Below, in pieces: positions 1 through 11,402 of a stretch of 64,000 nt of DNA. The stretch is taken from NCBI GenBank assembly GCA_038093515.1, contig JBBPSI010000054.1, positions 1 to 64,000 on the forward strand. The letters are read 5' to 3'. The stretch comes from Butyriboletus loyo. Lineage: Eukaryota; Basidiomycota; Agaricomycetes; Boletales; Boletaceae. A program made the translations under genes and the position numbers. The notes beneath the pieces were generated by a model. That model was not told the origin of the DNA. It saw only the letters and a list, made by a program, of their open reading frames with translations, and did no database searches. The stretch's first letter is position 1. Each line of letters begins with the position of its first letter.

Positions 1-420
1 AGCATCAAGTAGAACTCCAACCTCTTGAAGAACGATAGTGTGTTCAGTCGAGCAGTCAAGGTCAAGTCGTATTAGAAGACTCACGTTCGTGTAGGCTTCA
101 CTGGCGCACAGTAAACCATATGTGCCTATTCCGGGCTTTAGCCAATTCGAGAACACCTCTTCACCGATAAACGCCATGAGGACAAAGCTGCCGACGCTCA
201 ACAGCAGATTATGTGCTCGGAATAAGGTGGTCAATTTCAAAGGTGGTCTGTCCTTCATCGTTTCACGTGTGCCGAACACAACGACAAGATATGTCAGAAC
301 CATACTGACGACCGCAGGCCATGTTGAGAACGGCGTCTTGCCTGGTGTATACGAGACCAGGTGTGCTGGAATACGGTCAACGGATATGAACGAGAGGACG
401 GAGTCAGCCAAGGAGGGCAT
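1..420 (-). CDS. ELO-type fatty-acid elongase, second copy, 5' part only (cut by window edge)
   Basis: This is the left-arm copy of the elongase gene, read on the minus strand. Exon 1 is 420-85, intron 1 is 84-24, and exon 2 starts at 23 and runs off the window. Its 112 exon-1 codons are identical to those of the right-hand gene at 1565. The two copies are divergent, head to head, and share about 1.1 kb of upstream DNA. Whether the copy is complete, truncated or an assembly artefact cannot be seen here. Confidence 0.6.
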   Translation of the reverse strand, partial: MPSLADSVLSFISVDRIPAHLVSYTPGKTPFSTWPAVVSMVLTYLVVVFGTRETMKDRPPLKLTTLFRAHNLLLSVGSFVLMAFIGEEVFSNWLKPGIGTYGLLCASEAYTNVSLLIRLDLDCSTEHTIVLQEVGVLLDA

Positions 421-850
421 GGTGAATCGAGGGCTTGTCGACGAGAGGGTGTCAATTCATGTTATCTACTTATATGTTCTCCGTGTCGAACACTGGACGG
501 GTGTGCCAGAACCATCGAATGTCACCAAGTCGCAAATGACGGTTAGACCCAAAATGTTAGACCGCTTTTGCTGATCTTCCAGTTAGCTTCGGGGTTTACT
601 CTAACAGACAAATAGCACAACTAGTTTCAGAGCTCCGTGGTTCGTCGGACTGTACGTGTACTGAATTCAGTGACTCGAGAGATTTCTGGAACTCCGATGA
701 ACTGACATGGTCATGATCTGCTCCTTTGTGGTTCGGAGAATGTGCCGACCGTTTATTCTGAAGCTCAAGTCAAGTGAAGACTTGAGTGAGCAAGCACAGA
801 TCTGAGAGGCGTAGTATGTAGTAAACCCAAATTTCAAAGAGCGTTAGCCC

Positions 851-1134
851 AGTGAAAGACGGAAGGAATCGTCCAATATTATATTATTATCTAAAAGAAT
901 TCGGAGGCAAAGCGAAAAGTGGCTGAGCGTTACGAATCTTGGCCGCGCGCATTTCGCGTACCCTCCGTGCGGTAGCTCGCTTATCCCGCTATCCCGGCCC
1001 ATCTTCCTTCTTTGTGTTTGTGCCGGAAGACCGGCCTTGTCGGCTTACTTAATAGCCCAATATCGGAATTGAATTTTCCTTTTTTTGCCGGCCATCGTCC
1101 AATCACAAAGCGATAACGTTACACGTTACACTTC
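851..1134. other. Spacer at the centre of the inverted repeat
   Basis: This 284-bp stretch is the unpaired loop between the two arms. It starts A/T-rich (a run of TATTATATTATTATC near 876) and then becomes mixed. I see no open frame or RNA gene. With the arms it forms the shared upstream region of the two divergent elongase copies, so any promoter element for either copy lies in the arms or here. Confidence 0.6.
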
Positions 1135-1564
1135 GGGCTAACGCTCTTTGAAATTTGGGTTTACTACATACTACGCCTCTCAGATCTGTGCTTGCTCACT
1201 CAAGTCTTCACTTGACTTGAGCTTCAGAATAAACGGTCGGCACATTCTCCGAACCACAAAGGAGCAGATCATGACCATGTCAGTTCATCGGAGTTCCAGA
1301 AATCTCTCGAGTCACTGAATTCAGTACACGTACAGTCCGACGAACCACGGAGCTCTGAAACTAGTTGTGCTATTTGTCTGTTAGAGTAAACCCCGAAGCT
1401 AACTGGAAGATCAGCAAAAGCGGTCTAACATTTTGGGTCTAACCGTCATTTGCGACTTGGTGACATTCGATGGTTCTGGCACACCCGTCCAGTGTTCGAC
1501 ACGGAGAACATATAAGTAGATAACATGAATTGACACCCTCTCGTCGACAAGCCCTCGATTCACC

Positions 1565-2728
1565 ATGCCCTCCTTGGCTGACTCCGTCCTCTCGTTCATA
1601 TCCGTTGACCGTATTCCAGCACACCTGGTCTCGTATACACCAGGCAAGACGCCGTTCTCAACATGGCCTGCGGTCGTCAGTATGGTTCTGACATATCTTG
1701 TCGTCGTGTTCGGCACACGTGAAACGATGAAGGACAGACCACCTTTGAAATTGACCACCTTATTCCGAGCACATAATCTGCTGTTGAGCGTCGGCAGCTT
1801 TGTCCTCATGGCGTTTATCGGTGAAGAGGTGTTCTCGAATTGGCTAAAGCCCGGAATAGGCACATATGGTTTACTATGCGCCAGTGAAGCCTACACGAAC
1901 GTGAGTCTTCTAATACGACTTGACCTTGACTGCTCGACTGAACACACTATCGTTCTTCAAGAGGTTGGAGTTCTACTTGATGCTGAATTATTACTTCAAG
2001 TACTACGAGTTCATTGACACGGTCTTCATGGCACTGCGGAAGAAACCTCTCGGTGGGTGTTCTGCCTTCACGCTGCCAATACGCCACTCTGACGAATCGA
2101 CCAAAAAGCATTCCTGCATGTGTATCACCATGCGGCTACGGCGGTTCTGGCATTTGTCCAGATGAACAATGGGTCAACAGCGGTAGGTATCGTCTATTGT
2201 GCACTTCACCTCGCGAACTCTCTCTTTTCTAGTGCTGGGTCCCCGCACTCCTTAACCTTGGGGTTCACGTGTTGATGTGTGCGTGTCAGAAACCTTCGTG
2301 AGATATACTTCACACTGATGCGTGGCCTGAAGATTACTATTACTATGCCGCCGCTGGTGGTGCCAAACTATGGGTACGTGTTGTTCATCCAATTACAATG
2401 CACTGTCGTTCACGTGGAATGTTGACTCAGTGGAAGCAATGCCTTACGACGATCCAGATTGTCCAATTCTTGGTCATTCTAACGGGAGTGTCCTTCGTCA
2501 GTGAGTCTCAAAGTATCTTCGCCTGTCGTCCTGTTGGCCTATAGTGTCGTCATAGGCTATCAGTTTGCTGCATACAATTGGTTCTCCGCATATCTCCCTC
2601 ACATGGGGGGTTGTTCTGTTACACCCACTTCGATCATCGTTGGGGGTGGGGTCATCTTCAGCTACCTGCTATTATTCATCGACTTCTTCTATAAAACATA
2701 CGTAGACAAATCCTCCAAATCAGCGTAG
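1565..2728 (+). CDS. ELO-family very-long-chain fatty-acid elongase (3-ketoacyl-CoA synthase)
   Basis: This is a multi-pass ER membrane enzyme of the ELO family, which condenses malonyl-CoA with acyl-CoA in fatty-acid elongation. The family signature is clear: KKPL, then the histidine box HVYHH (exon 3), then a tyrosine-rich YYYY segment followed by GGAKLWWK, and a hydrophobic C-terminus ending FYKTY plus a basic/serine tail. Proposed exons are 1565-1900, 1962-2052, 2109-2182, 2233-2278, 2333-2373, 2431-2500 and a last one ending at the TAG at 2726-2728. The first five junctions keep frame. The last one does not work with the strong donor at 2501 and may use a weaker GTCTCA donor nearby, so this border is uncertain. 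The 5' half lies in the right arm of the inverted repeat. Confidence 0.9.
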
Positions 2729-3437
2729 TTGGTTGGCACTGATTGCGTGGGGTAGGGGATGCTGTGGGGTATTAGAAGATCCACGTTATTACCATTCTTT
2801 TGCTCACCTTGTGACCGATTCGGTATACAATGTAGTTTGTCGTAGTATCATGCATTTACTTTTCATATGGTAGGTACTCGTATGCCCTAGTAGTAGTGGG
2901 TACTTGGGTACGTAGGCCCCGGGGGATGCTTGGTATAATTCTTTTGAGTATACTTTCGAGCGCTCCACTACTGGGAGTCGATCATCGATTATCCCTGAGC
3001 AAACCGGAGGCTCGAGATATGTGAGAGGGGAGTCGGGTGCGTTTGTTTCGGTCGACATATTAGCTTATGACGGTGCGTCGGGCCGGTCGGCAAAAGACTC
3101 AATTAATTAATTGCGCGCTACACTTTTTGTACTGGGTGTACCTGTCTACATCATAGCACCATTTAGGGATAGCGCTATTTGTTCGCGGGTGATTCAGAAC
3201 TAAAGTATTAACCCAAAGCTGAGTGGAAGACGGGCAAAACTCAGCCTCACGCTAAGGTCCTTTAAGTGAGCTTCTGGAGACATCAAAGGGCGCTTTCTAT
3301 TCCGTTTGCCTTTTTGGGTTCCACAGGAGGATGATATGACTAGTAGTCGTTCTGAGACATCCATTGTTTGAGCCTGGGAACAATCGTATCACAATGTGCA
3401 AACTTCCCAAGGTCAACCTTTCTTCCCGTCTGTCGCC
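2729..3437. other. Intergenic region
   Basis: This stretch separates the elongase stop from the dehydrogenase start. A minus-strand open frame of 84 codons (3058-2804) has no recognisable motif and is probably chance. I see no RNA gene or repeat beyond a short AATTAATTAATT run near 3101. Confidence 0.5.
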
Positions 3438-4794
3438 ATGGGCCTCTTTTCCAAGTCTTTCGACCCGCTAGCTGACTTGCCGGACTTGACTGGTAAAGTG
3501 ATCATCGTCACAGGCGGAAAGTGCGTACCTCCTGAACACGGATTCGATGACGCTCGTGATAACCTATGTACCTTTTGTACTAGTGCCGGTATTGGATACG
3601 CCACCGTCAAGCATCTCGCACGGAAAGGCGCAAAGGTCTACATGGCTGCTCGGAACAAGACCAGAGCAGAGGAAGCGATCGCGAAATTGAAAGCAGAAGG
3701 GCTAGGACCCGGAAATGGAGAGGTCATTTGGCTGGAGTTAGACCTCATTGATCCACGAAACGCGAAAACGACCGTTCAGGAATTTATGAGCAAAGAGAAA
3801 CGCCTGGACGTCCTTGGTAAGCAATTGTGTGTGGTTCGGGTGACGCGAATCGTTGATGAGGGGCTTGGACTTTTCAGTTCACAACGCTGCGCTGTATGAG
3901 CTTGTGGCTCATTTCGTAAATGTGATGGCTGACTCCCCCCAAGTCTTATACCAGAAGAACCTTCGTTGACTCCTGATGGTACGTCGCTGAGCTGCTTTCT
4001 TGAGTCGGATTTTCACTTGTTGATTGCTTTGAAGGCGTAGACAAGCTTTTCCTCGTCAAGTGCGTTGAGGACTCGGAGTCACTGAAACCGCACACTCATG
4101 TCAAGTTACAGTGCAATAAGCCCGTTCGTCTTGACTCGTGAATTGATGCCCGTCTTGAACCAGACGGCGGCGGAGCCAAATTCCGATGTTCGCATCGTTG
4201 TAGTGCGTCGCATTTTTAGCACGAGGACTTTCAGCACCCACACACCTTTTAGGTTGCTTCGGATGCCCATAAGTTGGTTTCCGGCAAACCTCGTTTCCGC
4301 AACCTCGAGGATTTTAACAACAAATTCAAGAGTGCTATTTCGTCGTATTTCGCCCGGTATGGTGAGTTTGGCTTAGAACTCACTGTCGATATATCAATTC
4401 GATTCATACTCTCACAGCGAACTCGAAACTGGCCAACGTTCTCTACGCGTCCGAGCTGCACCGGAAGCTCAGCGCGGAAGGGTCACCTATCACGGTCATA
4501 TCTCTCCACCCCGGTGCCGTCAACACGTTCTCGCGTAAACCACAACTGAAAAGGATATCGTGGCTCGTAGAGATCCTCATATACCCCTTCTTCGTCCGTC
4601 TCGATGTTGGAGGATACACATCCGCTTTCGCAGCCGGATCGTCTGACATTGTGCAAAGCCCAGACAAGTTCAAAGGTGCATACCTCGTTCCCGTCGGCAT
4701 TGTACAAACGCCATCGGTGGCAGGCAAAAGTGAGGAGCTTGCAAAGGAACTGTGGGCGGCAATCGAGACGTTCCTGGCGGACAAGGGTATCTAA
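3438..4794 (+). CDS. Short-chain dehydrogenase/reductase (retinol-dehydrogenase-like)
   Basis: This is an NAD(P)-dependent oxidoreductase with a Rossmann fold. The nucleotide motif TGGNAGIG is formed across the first splice junction (exon 1 ends 3520, exon 2 starts 3594). The usual NNAG motif reads HNAA. The helix PVLNQTAAEPNSDVRIV leads to the active-site tyrosine and lysine, YANSK, which is split by an intron near 4362. Then follow LANVLYASEL and HPGAVNTFSR, the usual SDR C-terminal landmarks. The stop is TAA at 4792-4794. There are about seven exons. I chose the ATG at 3438 over an in-frame ATG at 3396 because it sits just before the conserved part. The family resembles WWOX/RDH-type SDRs; the substrate is unknown. 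Confidence 0.9.
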
Positions 4795-7041
4795 ACGGTT
4801 TTGACAATCATTCGACGTGTCATTCCACTTGGCGTGCTTTCTTTGTTCCTAGTGGATGTGATACCGTACGTTGGAAGCGGCTGCGCGTCGAGCGCTGAGG
4901 TGGACATCGTGTCGTATGTATTCCTAATCAGCCATAATTTGCTTTTCTTTTTCCGCCAGAGCGACGAGACGCAACGGACAGTGACCAGTGACCCTCGTCC
5001 GTTGAAGATGAGTGGCAGGCGCAGAGATCCGTGCTCCAAGCCGATTTTCTCGCGCTGGATTCGCTCCGCAATCCAACAGCTGGGAGATACCGGGGTCACC
5101 ATGCTGGCCAAAAAGATCATTGACGAGTTCGCTGTATCCCTGCAGGCTCATCCCCACGTTGGCCCGGACGACCGGAATAACGCACCATCCAACCATGATG
5201 ACACCCCCTGGAAGCCTGGGCGATCACACCAAGTTAGATATGTGTGTCCGCTTCCGAGACACCCCAATTTCTGATTTTAAATCGGTGGGCACAAGTATGA
5301 TTGACGGACTGAACCCCTCGCTGACAAGCCGTGAGCTACGTGCACCCGTCTGACGGCCAGGCAACGTCAAGGTACACGAGTGGGAACGGTCATCCTGCGG
5401 TGGCGGCGGTCGTCGCGAGCCATTGGACACCTAGACACTCGGGGTTCCCGCGGTGGGGTGGCAAAGCGGGCAGGTCATACGTACTTGGCTGTTCCCAAGT
5501 CGAGCACCGTCCTGGGTAGGACGATGACAACAGAGCGGCTCAGGACCGCAACGGTCAACCTGACATTTGGACCTAGCCGATTTTCACCAAAAGGGACTTC
5601 TCTGCCTGTCCACCCTCGGAATTAAATTGGTTACAGCCCAAAGCCTGAGATTAGGACCGGGATCCGAAACAAAAGTGAATCGGTCGTTCCTAGTCGTAAC
5701 CTCAGTCCGGCTTGCCACTTGGACCCCTGTCGTGTCGTACGTCGTGCGAATGGTCGCGGTCCGGGGGGAATCGTTTCCGAGTTTACACGCTGATCGCTTG
5801 ACGCAACGACTTGGATGCCATCGTATGCATCGATTTTCCCACTCACGTTCGCGGTGACGAAAGACGTGAGCTCAGCCATGTAACTCGAAGTGGAAACCGC
5901 TCGTGGAAACTCAGGGAGCGGATACAGCTGAGCAGAGGGAGTGAATTACAAGGCCCTGGAGTTCGACCCTGGATGACACCTTGGCCTGTCAAAAGTTCAA
6001 AGTCATTCTCACGAATTACAGCGGTTTGCAAAAGTCTGGAAAAAGCAAAATCCAGTTTCGCCCGGCACGAACTACCGGAAAAGGATCCTGTAACTTGCAA
6101 TCCAATATTGGAGGACCTTCTTCGCAGAGCTATTCAAGCGGTTGCGACGTAGCAAAAGGTCACACAGGGAGTGGGGCCTGCCTACCCCCTATCCAAACGT
6201 ACTAAGCGCTGCTGACCTGGACGTCCGGAATGCCAACCTTTATGCTAGACGCCCACGAAGTCGTTCAAGTCATCAAACCCCGTGACGACCAAGGCACGTA
6301 AACGGTGGTTCCGTATCATATTGCGCCGAAATCAGCGATGGACATGTATGTATACATGTTGCACCAAATGTTCGTTCAACTTTCAGCGAGTGGATTTGGC
6401 TGAGAACTTGGTAATGATCAGTCATGACCGGTCCGTCACTAGTTTGGTGTTGGTCTCCCGCTCACCTTTGAATCTGTTGTGTAGATTGAATTTACTTTGA
6501 CCGTTTGTATACCTCGACGCCTCTTTGCAGGGCCAATAACTGTTCTCCTTTTTGGGATTCCCAGGTGAGAACGGTAACGTTGACGCCGACTTGCGAGGCA
6601 GGAATCAGGATTCTGGGGGAGCTTCCATTCAACAGCACTAAAGCTCACCGAGAGAATGCATGGGGTTTCTTTGGGCACACCTTTTACATCAAACTCCGTC
6701 ATATTCGCAGATCAACACTCGAGGTTCTTTTCTTGTCCTCCGAATGCAATCCTCACGGTCTGTCAGTTCTAAATCGTGTGAATACGAATCCGAGTCACTC
6801 ACGCATCCCTTACGCGTTTTCGCGAGGGACGCGGTGATGGTGTATACTCTAATCGAGCAGGGAAGCCTGTGAGCGACAGTCAACGCCACGTCACATCACT
6901 TGATCTCTTATCAAATCTTTGTGCAAATGGCCGCGCGTAGTGGCCTTCATGAAGACGCGCCTCGTGTCCCACGGAGGTATCGCTCTGTTATATAATTGAT
7001 GGGAGTTTTTCATGGGCTCTCGTTTCGACACCCTTTGGACC
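4795..7041. other. Long region without a convincing gene; possible short orphan gene near 6231-6900
   Basis: About 2.2 kb between the dehydrogenase and the 7TM gene holds several open frames of 60-157 codons on both strands, but none matches a family I know. The best candidate is on the plus strand from an ATG at 6231: a frame starting MPTFMLDAHEVV, then blocks GGSVSYCAEISDG, EFTLTVCIPRR and NGNVDADLRGRNQ in successive frames separated by plausible intron borders. It could be a small lineage-specific gene or a decayed one. The rest (4795-6230) looks non-coding or heavily decayed. Confidence 0.3.
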
Positions 7042-8214
7042 ATGTCTTCTAGTGGTCCAGTCTTCCAGAACTCGGTTTATGTGGGTATAAACCTGCAGGA
7101 CATATTGTATGGTGAGTTGAGGTGTCAGTGTTGGACTTGCTCGCGGTCTCACCTCTTCGCTCGCTCGCAGGCGTCGAGTTAGTGTTGTATTTCAAGACGA
7201 TGCACGTCTTGTTGTCGCACAAAGGACGTCGCAAGAAATCCGACGTGTTGTACGCGATCTTCAGCACTGTGATGCTGTTTATGATCACGGTCTGGGTATC
7301 GACGCAGGCGATATTCGGTGAAAAAATGTGGTTGGAGGACGCAAATTTTCCAGGTGGTCCAGACGCATACTGGGCGTTGAACAGTTCGGTTTGGTACATG
7401 GATTGGGGGACGACTGCGATCACCGTCCTGCAACTCATGACGGACGCCCTGATGGTAAGACATGATCGAAGCGCAAGCTTTCATTCTGAGATGTTTGACA
7501 CCAGATCCACCGGTGTCGGACGATCTGGGACAATTACCGAGTAATCCTAGTGCCCGTAATTTTGTGGTTGGCCACGCTCGGTGAGAATGGTTCCCCTGCC
7601 GCTGTCTGGCGCAGGATTGACCACATTCCCCACAAGTCCTGGGCATCCTGGTCATCTGGGCATCGGGTTCGCCCGGAGGGAATTTCTTCAATGGCGTCGC
7701 TGCTCAACTCGGCCTTTCGTACTACTGTGTGTCGGTGGTACTGACGGCGATGTTAACGTGGATAATCTGTTACCGCATGGTGACACACGGTCGGAATGTG
7801 AGAAAGCACCTTGGGAAGGACTACGCGACTGTGTATTTCGCGCTGGTGTCACTCATCATCGAGTCCGTGTTGCCATATACGCTGTCCGGGATTGCATTCT
7901 TGGTATCGTTCGGGATAGGGAGTGATATTTCGATTGCGTTCGCGTGTGTGTACATCCCGTTGATGGTAAGCACTGGGTCGGTGTGTGGATCCGTGACAAG
8001 CGCTTATGGTTTGCAGTGTATATCCCCGCAAATGCTGATTCTGCGTGTGGCATCTGGACGGGCATGGAACGAGGAGACGGGGAAGGCACTGCCGTCGATG
8101 CTCAAGTTCGCGCCTGGGGATGGGTCTGTGTGGACGGAGTCGCAAGGTTTCGAAGACAGCGATGGAACGAGGCACAAGTTGGAGACGATTTCGTCCAGAA
8201 AAGAGACGGTGTAG
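7042..8214 (+). CDS. Orphan seven-transmembrane protein of an agaricomycete multigene family
   Basis: Five exons (7042-7111, 7171-7454, 7505-7580, 7637-7965, 8017-8214) join in frame to give 318 residues. The protein is a chain of hydrophobic helices, for example FSTVMLFMITVWV, VPVILWLATLVLGILV and VYFALVSLIIESVLPYTL, spaced like a 7TM protein with an outside N-terminus. The long polar loop MWLEDANFPGGPDAYW lies between early helices. The C-terminal tail is hydrophilic and Ser/Thr/Glu-rich, as in many expanded fungal 7TM families. No ligand or G-protein link can be read from the sequence. The membrane topology is seen; a receptor role would be inference. Confidence 0.85.
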
Positions 8215-8335
8215 TTACTGCGCGTCTACCCTGAGAGCCGTTCGTCGCAGAGGTCGATTGCAAATCGGACTCGAACTGCTCCTTCACTTCTTCCTCGACA
8301 CAACTGTGTACATACTCGTCCCTTGTAACAAAAAA

Positions 8336-9508
8336 ATGTCTCGCCCGTTCGCATCCTTCCCAGAAGAACTCATCGCACGCATACTCTCCCTCTCTCTCGC
8401 TCCTCCACCTCCCCGCCCCGCTTCCGACGTCTTCCCTTCGCTTCCTCCCCGAAACCATATTGCACCCCTCCTCGTCTCCACACAGTTCCTCCGCATCGCT
8501 TCGCCTTTCTTCTACCACACCCTCCACTTCCGCTCTTCCCACCAAGCCACGCGCGCCCTCGACACCCTCACACACCACCCCACCCTGGCCAATGCCGTCC
8601 GCCGTGTCGTGTTTGGTGGTATCTGGCATGACTCTGCCGGCATTCTCGCGCTCTGCGTCCATGTACAGGACATCGACTTCTGCCTTGACGGTGGCCCCGG
8701 ACAGCACGACGTCGATGCGGAGGCATTCTGCTATGCCCTCGAACAGCGACGTACCATCACGCATCTGACGATACGTAAGGACCCCGCTGTGTACCTCACA
8801 CATCCCCGTCCCATCTACGTCTTCCAACGGCTCGCACAGGCAGTCCATCATTGGACAGACTTGGTAAGCCCCATAACGGAGAGCTCCTCATGACTTGATG
8901 AACCACATGCCATGTAGGAAACGGTACATGTTGCGTTCCGCATATCTGCTTCGCAGAGCACGCTCCCCCTCGCACGGGCGCTCAGCGTAGCACCTCGTCT
9001 CCGTTCTGTCCGCGCGCAGCTTCCAGCCGTCTGGAATAATCTCCTTCTCATCATCTCGACGAACCCTCGTCTCGAAAAAGTAATGCTCTACGCTGAACCC
9101 ACGTCGGGTTCGATACAGGGCAGGCAACATGCAACCATTGACGAGGCGGTAATTAAAGGGGGCTACATCTGCGATGATATCGAACATGCGGTCTTAGGTA
9201 GCGGATTGTACATGATGGAGGCGAAGAAGCACGCGAGGCTTTCGGAACTTATCAAGAGTGGAACGTAAGTGTTGCCACGCCCTTTTTTCGTGCTTCTTGT
9301 TCTGACAGCTTCTCCTAGTTTGATCATCCGCACTAGAGCGCATACGACGATCGCGACCCTATCGACACCGTCCGCGAGTGGGACGCCACTTGGTGCGGTC
9401 AGAGCCAAGGAGGTGGCAGTCGACTTGATGGCCAATCGTAATAGCTTCGGTTTGCCAGTACCCCAGCCGTTCACTACCACCAAACACTCGCACGCACGAG
9501 ACGTTTGA
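8336..9508 (+). CDS. F-box-like protein
   Basis: Three exons (8336-8863, 8918-9264, 9319-9508) give 354 residues. The N-terminus FASFPEELIARILSLSL has the proline and hydrophobic spacing of an F-box, which normally docks to Skp1 in SCF ubiquitin ligases. It is followed by a leucine-rich middle part (LLVSTQFLRIASPFFYHTLHF), the common fungal layout of an F-box with a weak substrate-binding domain. The F-box is degenerate, so the SCF role is inference. The ATG at 8336 follows a run of A residues. A long minus-strand open frame (8851-8102) is an antisense shadow caused by C-rich codon use here. Confidence 0.7.
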
Positions 9509-10069
9509 TTCGTTTTGGAGTCAAGAAAGAAGAGCATGAAGGACACGACGTAGATACAAAGATTCCCGTACATATCAGAACCTGGATACCCTAATAGACG
9601 TTTTTTCTTCCCTGGTCGATTTGTTGTGGGTGTTCAACGCCGACGATATCCTCGGGATGGCCTGGCGGTTCAACCCGACGGGCATCCTGAAGCAATCACT
9701 CGACGAAAGTTATGCCATAGTCACAGAAACACTTTGTCCTCGAGTCCTCGCCCTGAATCCATTTTATGTCGGAGGTGGTCAAACAGAGAATCGAACCCGA
9801 CCGTTGGAGAGCTGCCACCTTATCGGCTGGTTATGTGCGAGTCTATGCAGCGCGATGAGACTGATCTGGCGAGCTCTGAGCAGAGATGGTACGTATACGT
9901 ATGTAGGAGGGTCAAAAAAGGCATGACCTGTAGTCGAACCAGGTTGGGCATGTGTCAGACCTCGCCACTCACGTCAAGCAAGGGGGGGATACCGTTCGGG
10001 TACTCTGTCTCTCTTTTTCTGAAACAGCCAGCACCAGCCAAGACGTATCGGTCTCGCTGATCTCTTGCT
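9509..10069. other. Intergenic region with two tRNA-like B-box motifs
   Basis: Between the F-box gene and Mo25 there are two minus-strand matches to the tRNA B-box core GGTTCGA, near 9790 and 9932; the second is followed by a run of T (AAAAAA on the plus strand near 9916). Neither folds into a full cloverleaf: the T-stem of the first does not pair, and the second lacks a matching 5' acceptor strand. They may be tRNA or SINE relics. No protein-coding gene is evident. Confidence 0.35.
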
Positions 10070-11402
10070 ATGAACTTCTTCAAGACGAAGCCCAGAACGC
10101 CGCCAGACCTCGTGCGGAGTCTTCGCGATGCCATCCCAAAACTCGACGCGGGCCCACCAGGCAACGAATCCAGGAAGGTGGGTCAATCAAACGGTCATCG
10201 TCTCTCTGTCCGATGAGTCATTCCATCACTCTCTTCCAGGCGAGCGAGGAGGTGTCCAGGAACCTGCAAGCCGTCAAGGGTATCCTCTACGGCGATGGCG
10301 GTGCGTCCTTCCCTCCTTCCCTCACCCTCACCCCAACCCATACTGCAGCCACAGAACCCGTCCCTGAACTGATCGCACAGCTCGCTCAAGAGACCTACTC
10401 CACCGACTTGCTTCTCATCCTCGTCCAGAACATCGCACGCTTCGACTTCGAGGCTCGGAAAGACGTCGTGCAGATATTCAACAACCTCCTGCGCCGTCAG
10501 ATCGGCGCTCGTTTACCCACCGTCGAGTATATCTGTGCACGACATGAGGAAGTCATCTTCGCTGCTCTTGCTGGATACAGCAACGAAGAGATCGCACTCA
10601 ACACGGGCATGATTCTCCGGGAAATGCTTCGACATGAGCAACTCGCAAAGATTCTGCTCTACTCTGAACAGTGAGCGTTCGTCCCTGGTGTGCATTGACC
10701 CTCGCTGACCTCGGGGCCAGATTTTACACGTTTCCACACCACATCGAGACAACTTCGTTTGGCGTCTCCTGTGACGCATTCGCTAATCTGAAGGAGACTC
10801 TCACTCGACACAAGCTTATGGTGGCAGAATACCTGGACAAAAATTACGATAGAGTGCGTTTCATCCTACCCTCGTCTTCTCCCGTGTTGACCTTGAATAG
10901 TTCTTTGCGTCGTTTGCGACCCTCGTTCTCTCCACCAACTACGTCACCAAACGGCAATCGCTCAAACTTCTTGGCGAGATATTGCTCGATCGTGCCAACT
11001 TTAATGTCATGACACGTTATATCGCTCAGGAGGCGAACCTCAAGATGATGATGAACATGCTGCGCGACAAGAGTAAGAACATTCAATTCGAAGCATTTCA
11101 CGTCTTCAAGGTCCGTCCTCATCGCTTCCTTCCTTCCAACTTTCTTTCTTACATGTTCGGCGTCCTTTTTACAGGTGTTCGTTGCCAATCCAAAGAAACC
11201 ACCTCAAATTGAAGCCATACTGCGGAGAAACAAGGAGAAATTGCTCACGTTTTTGAAGAACTTCCACAACGACAAGGAAGACGAACAGTTTAGCGTACGT
11301 ATACAATTGGCGCTTCCTACTAGAGATGGGCAGTTGATGTTTCTTCCTCCGATCTTCAGGACGAGAAGCAATTCTTGATAGTTCAGATCCAGAATCTATA
11401 GC
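10070..11402 (+). CDS. HYM1: Mo25/HymA-like scaffold protein (CAB39 family)
   Basis: This is an armadillo/HEAT-like helical scaffold. Family members bind STE20-type (GCK) kinases and act in the RAM/MOR network of polarised growth and septation in fungi. Conserved blocks are easy to follow: [20 protein letters not shown] at the start, [40 protein letters not shown] and [18 protein letters not shown] at the end. At least six exons fit: 10070-10177, 10240-10310, 10349-10670, 10721-10853, one from 10901, and later ones to the TAG at 11400-11402. The length (about 330 residues) is normal. The C-terminus, after DEQF, is the short [13 protein letters not shown]. Confidence 0.95.

Larger units (their letters stand above)
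1..1984. repeat. Large perfect inverted repeat (arms at least 850 bp)
   Basis: Bases 1-850 are the reverse complement of 1135-1984, with position x pairing with 1985-x. Spot checks at the outer edge, the middle and the inner edge all match, and the two arms encode the same 150-residue open frame, so the arms appear identical. The unpaired centre is 851-1134 (284 bp). The left arm reaches the window edge, so its true length is unknown. The arms hold the promoter, exon 1, intron 1 and the start of exon 2 of an ELO elongase gene. It could be a real recent inverted duplication or an assembly fold-back error; the sequence alone cannot decide. Confidence 0.95.

Noticed and set aside
8102..8851. 249-codon minus-strand frame opposite the F-box gene
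   Set aside because: Antisense shadow of C-rich coding sequence; acidic low-complexity product without motifs, and the plus strand has an intron-consistent F-box model.
9781..9960. Two tRNA genes on the minus strand suggested by GGTTCGA B-box cores
   Set aside because: The T-stem of the first does not pair, and the second has a 4/5 T-stem but no matching acceptor strand and too little room for D and anticodon arms. At most they are relics.
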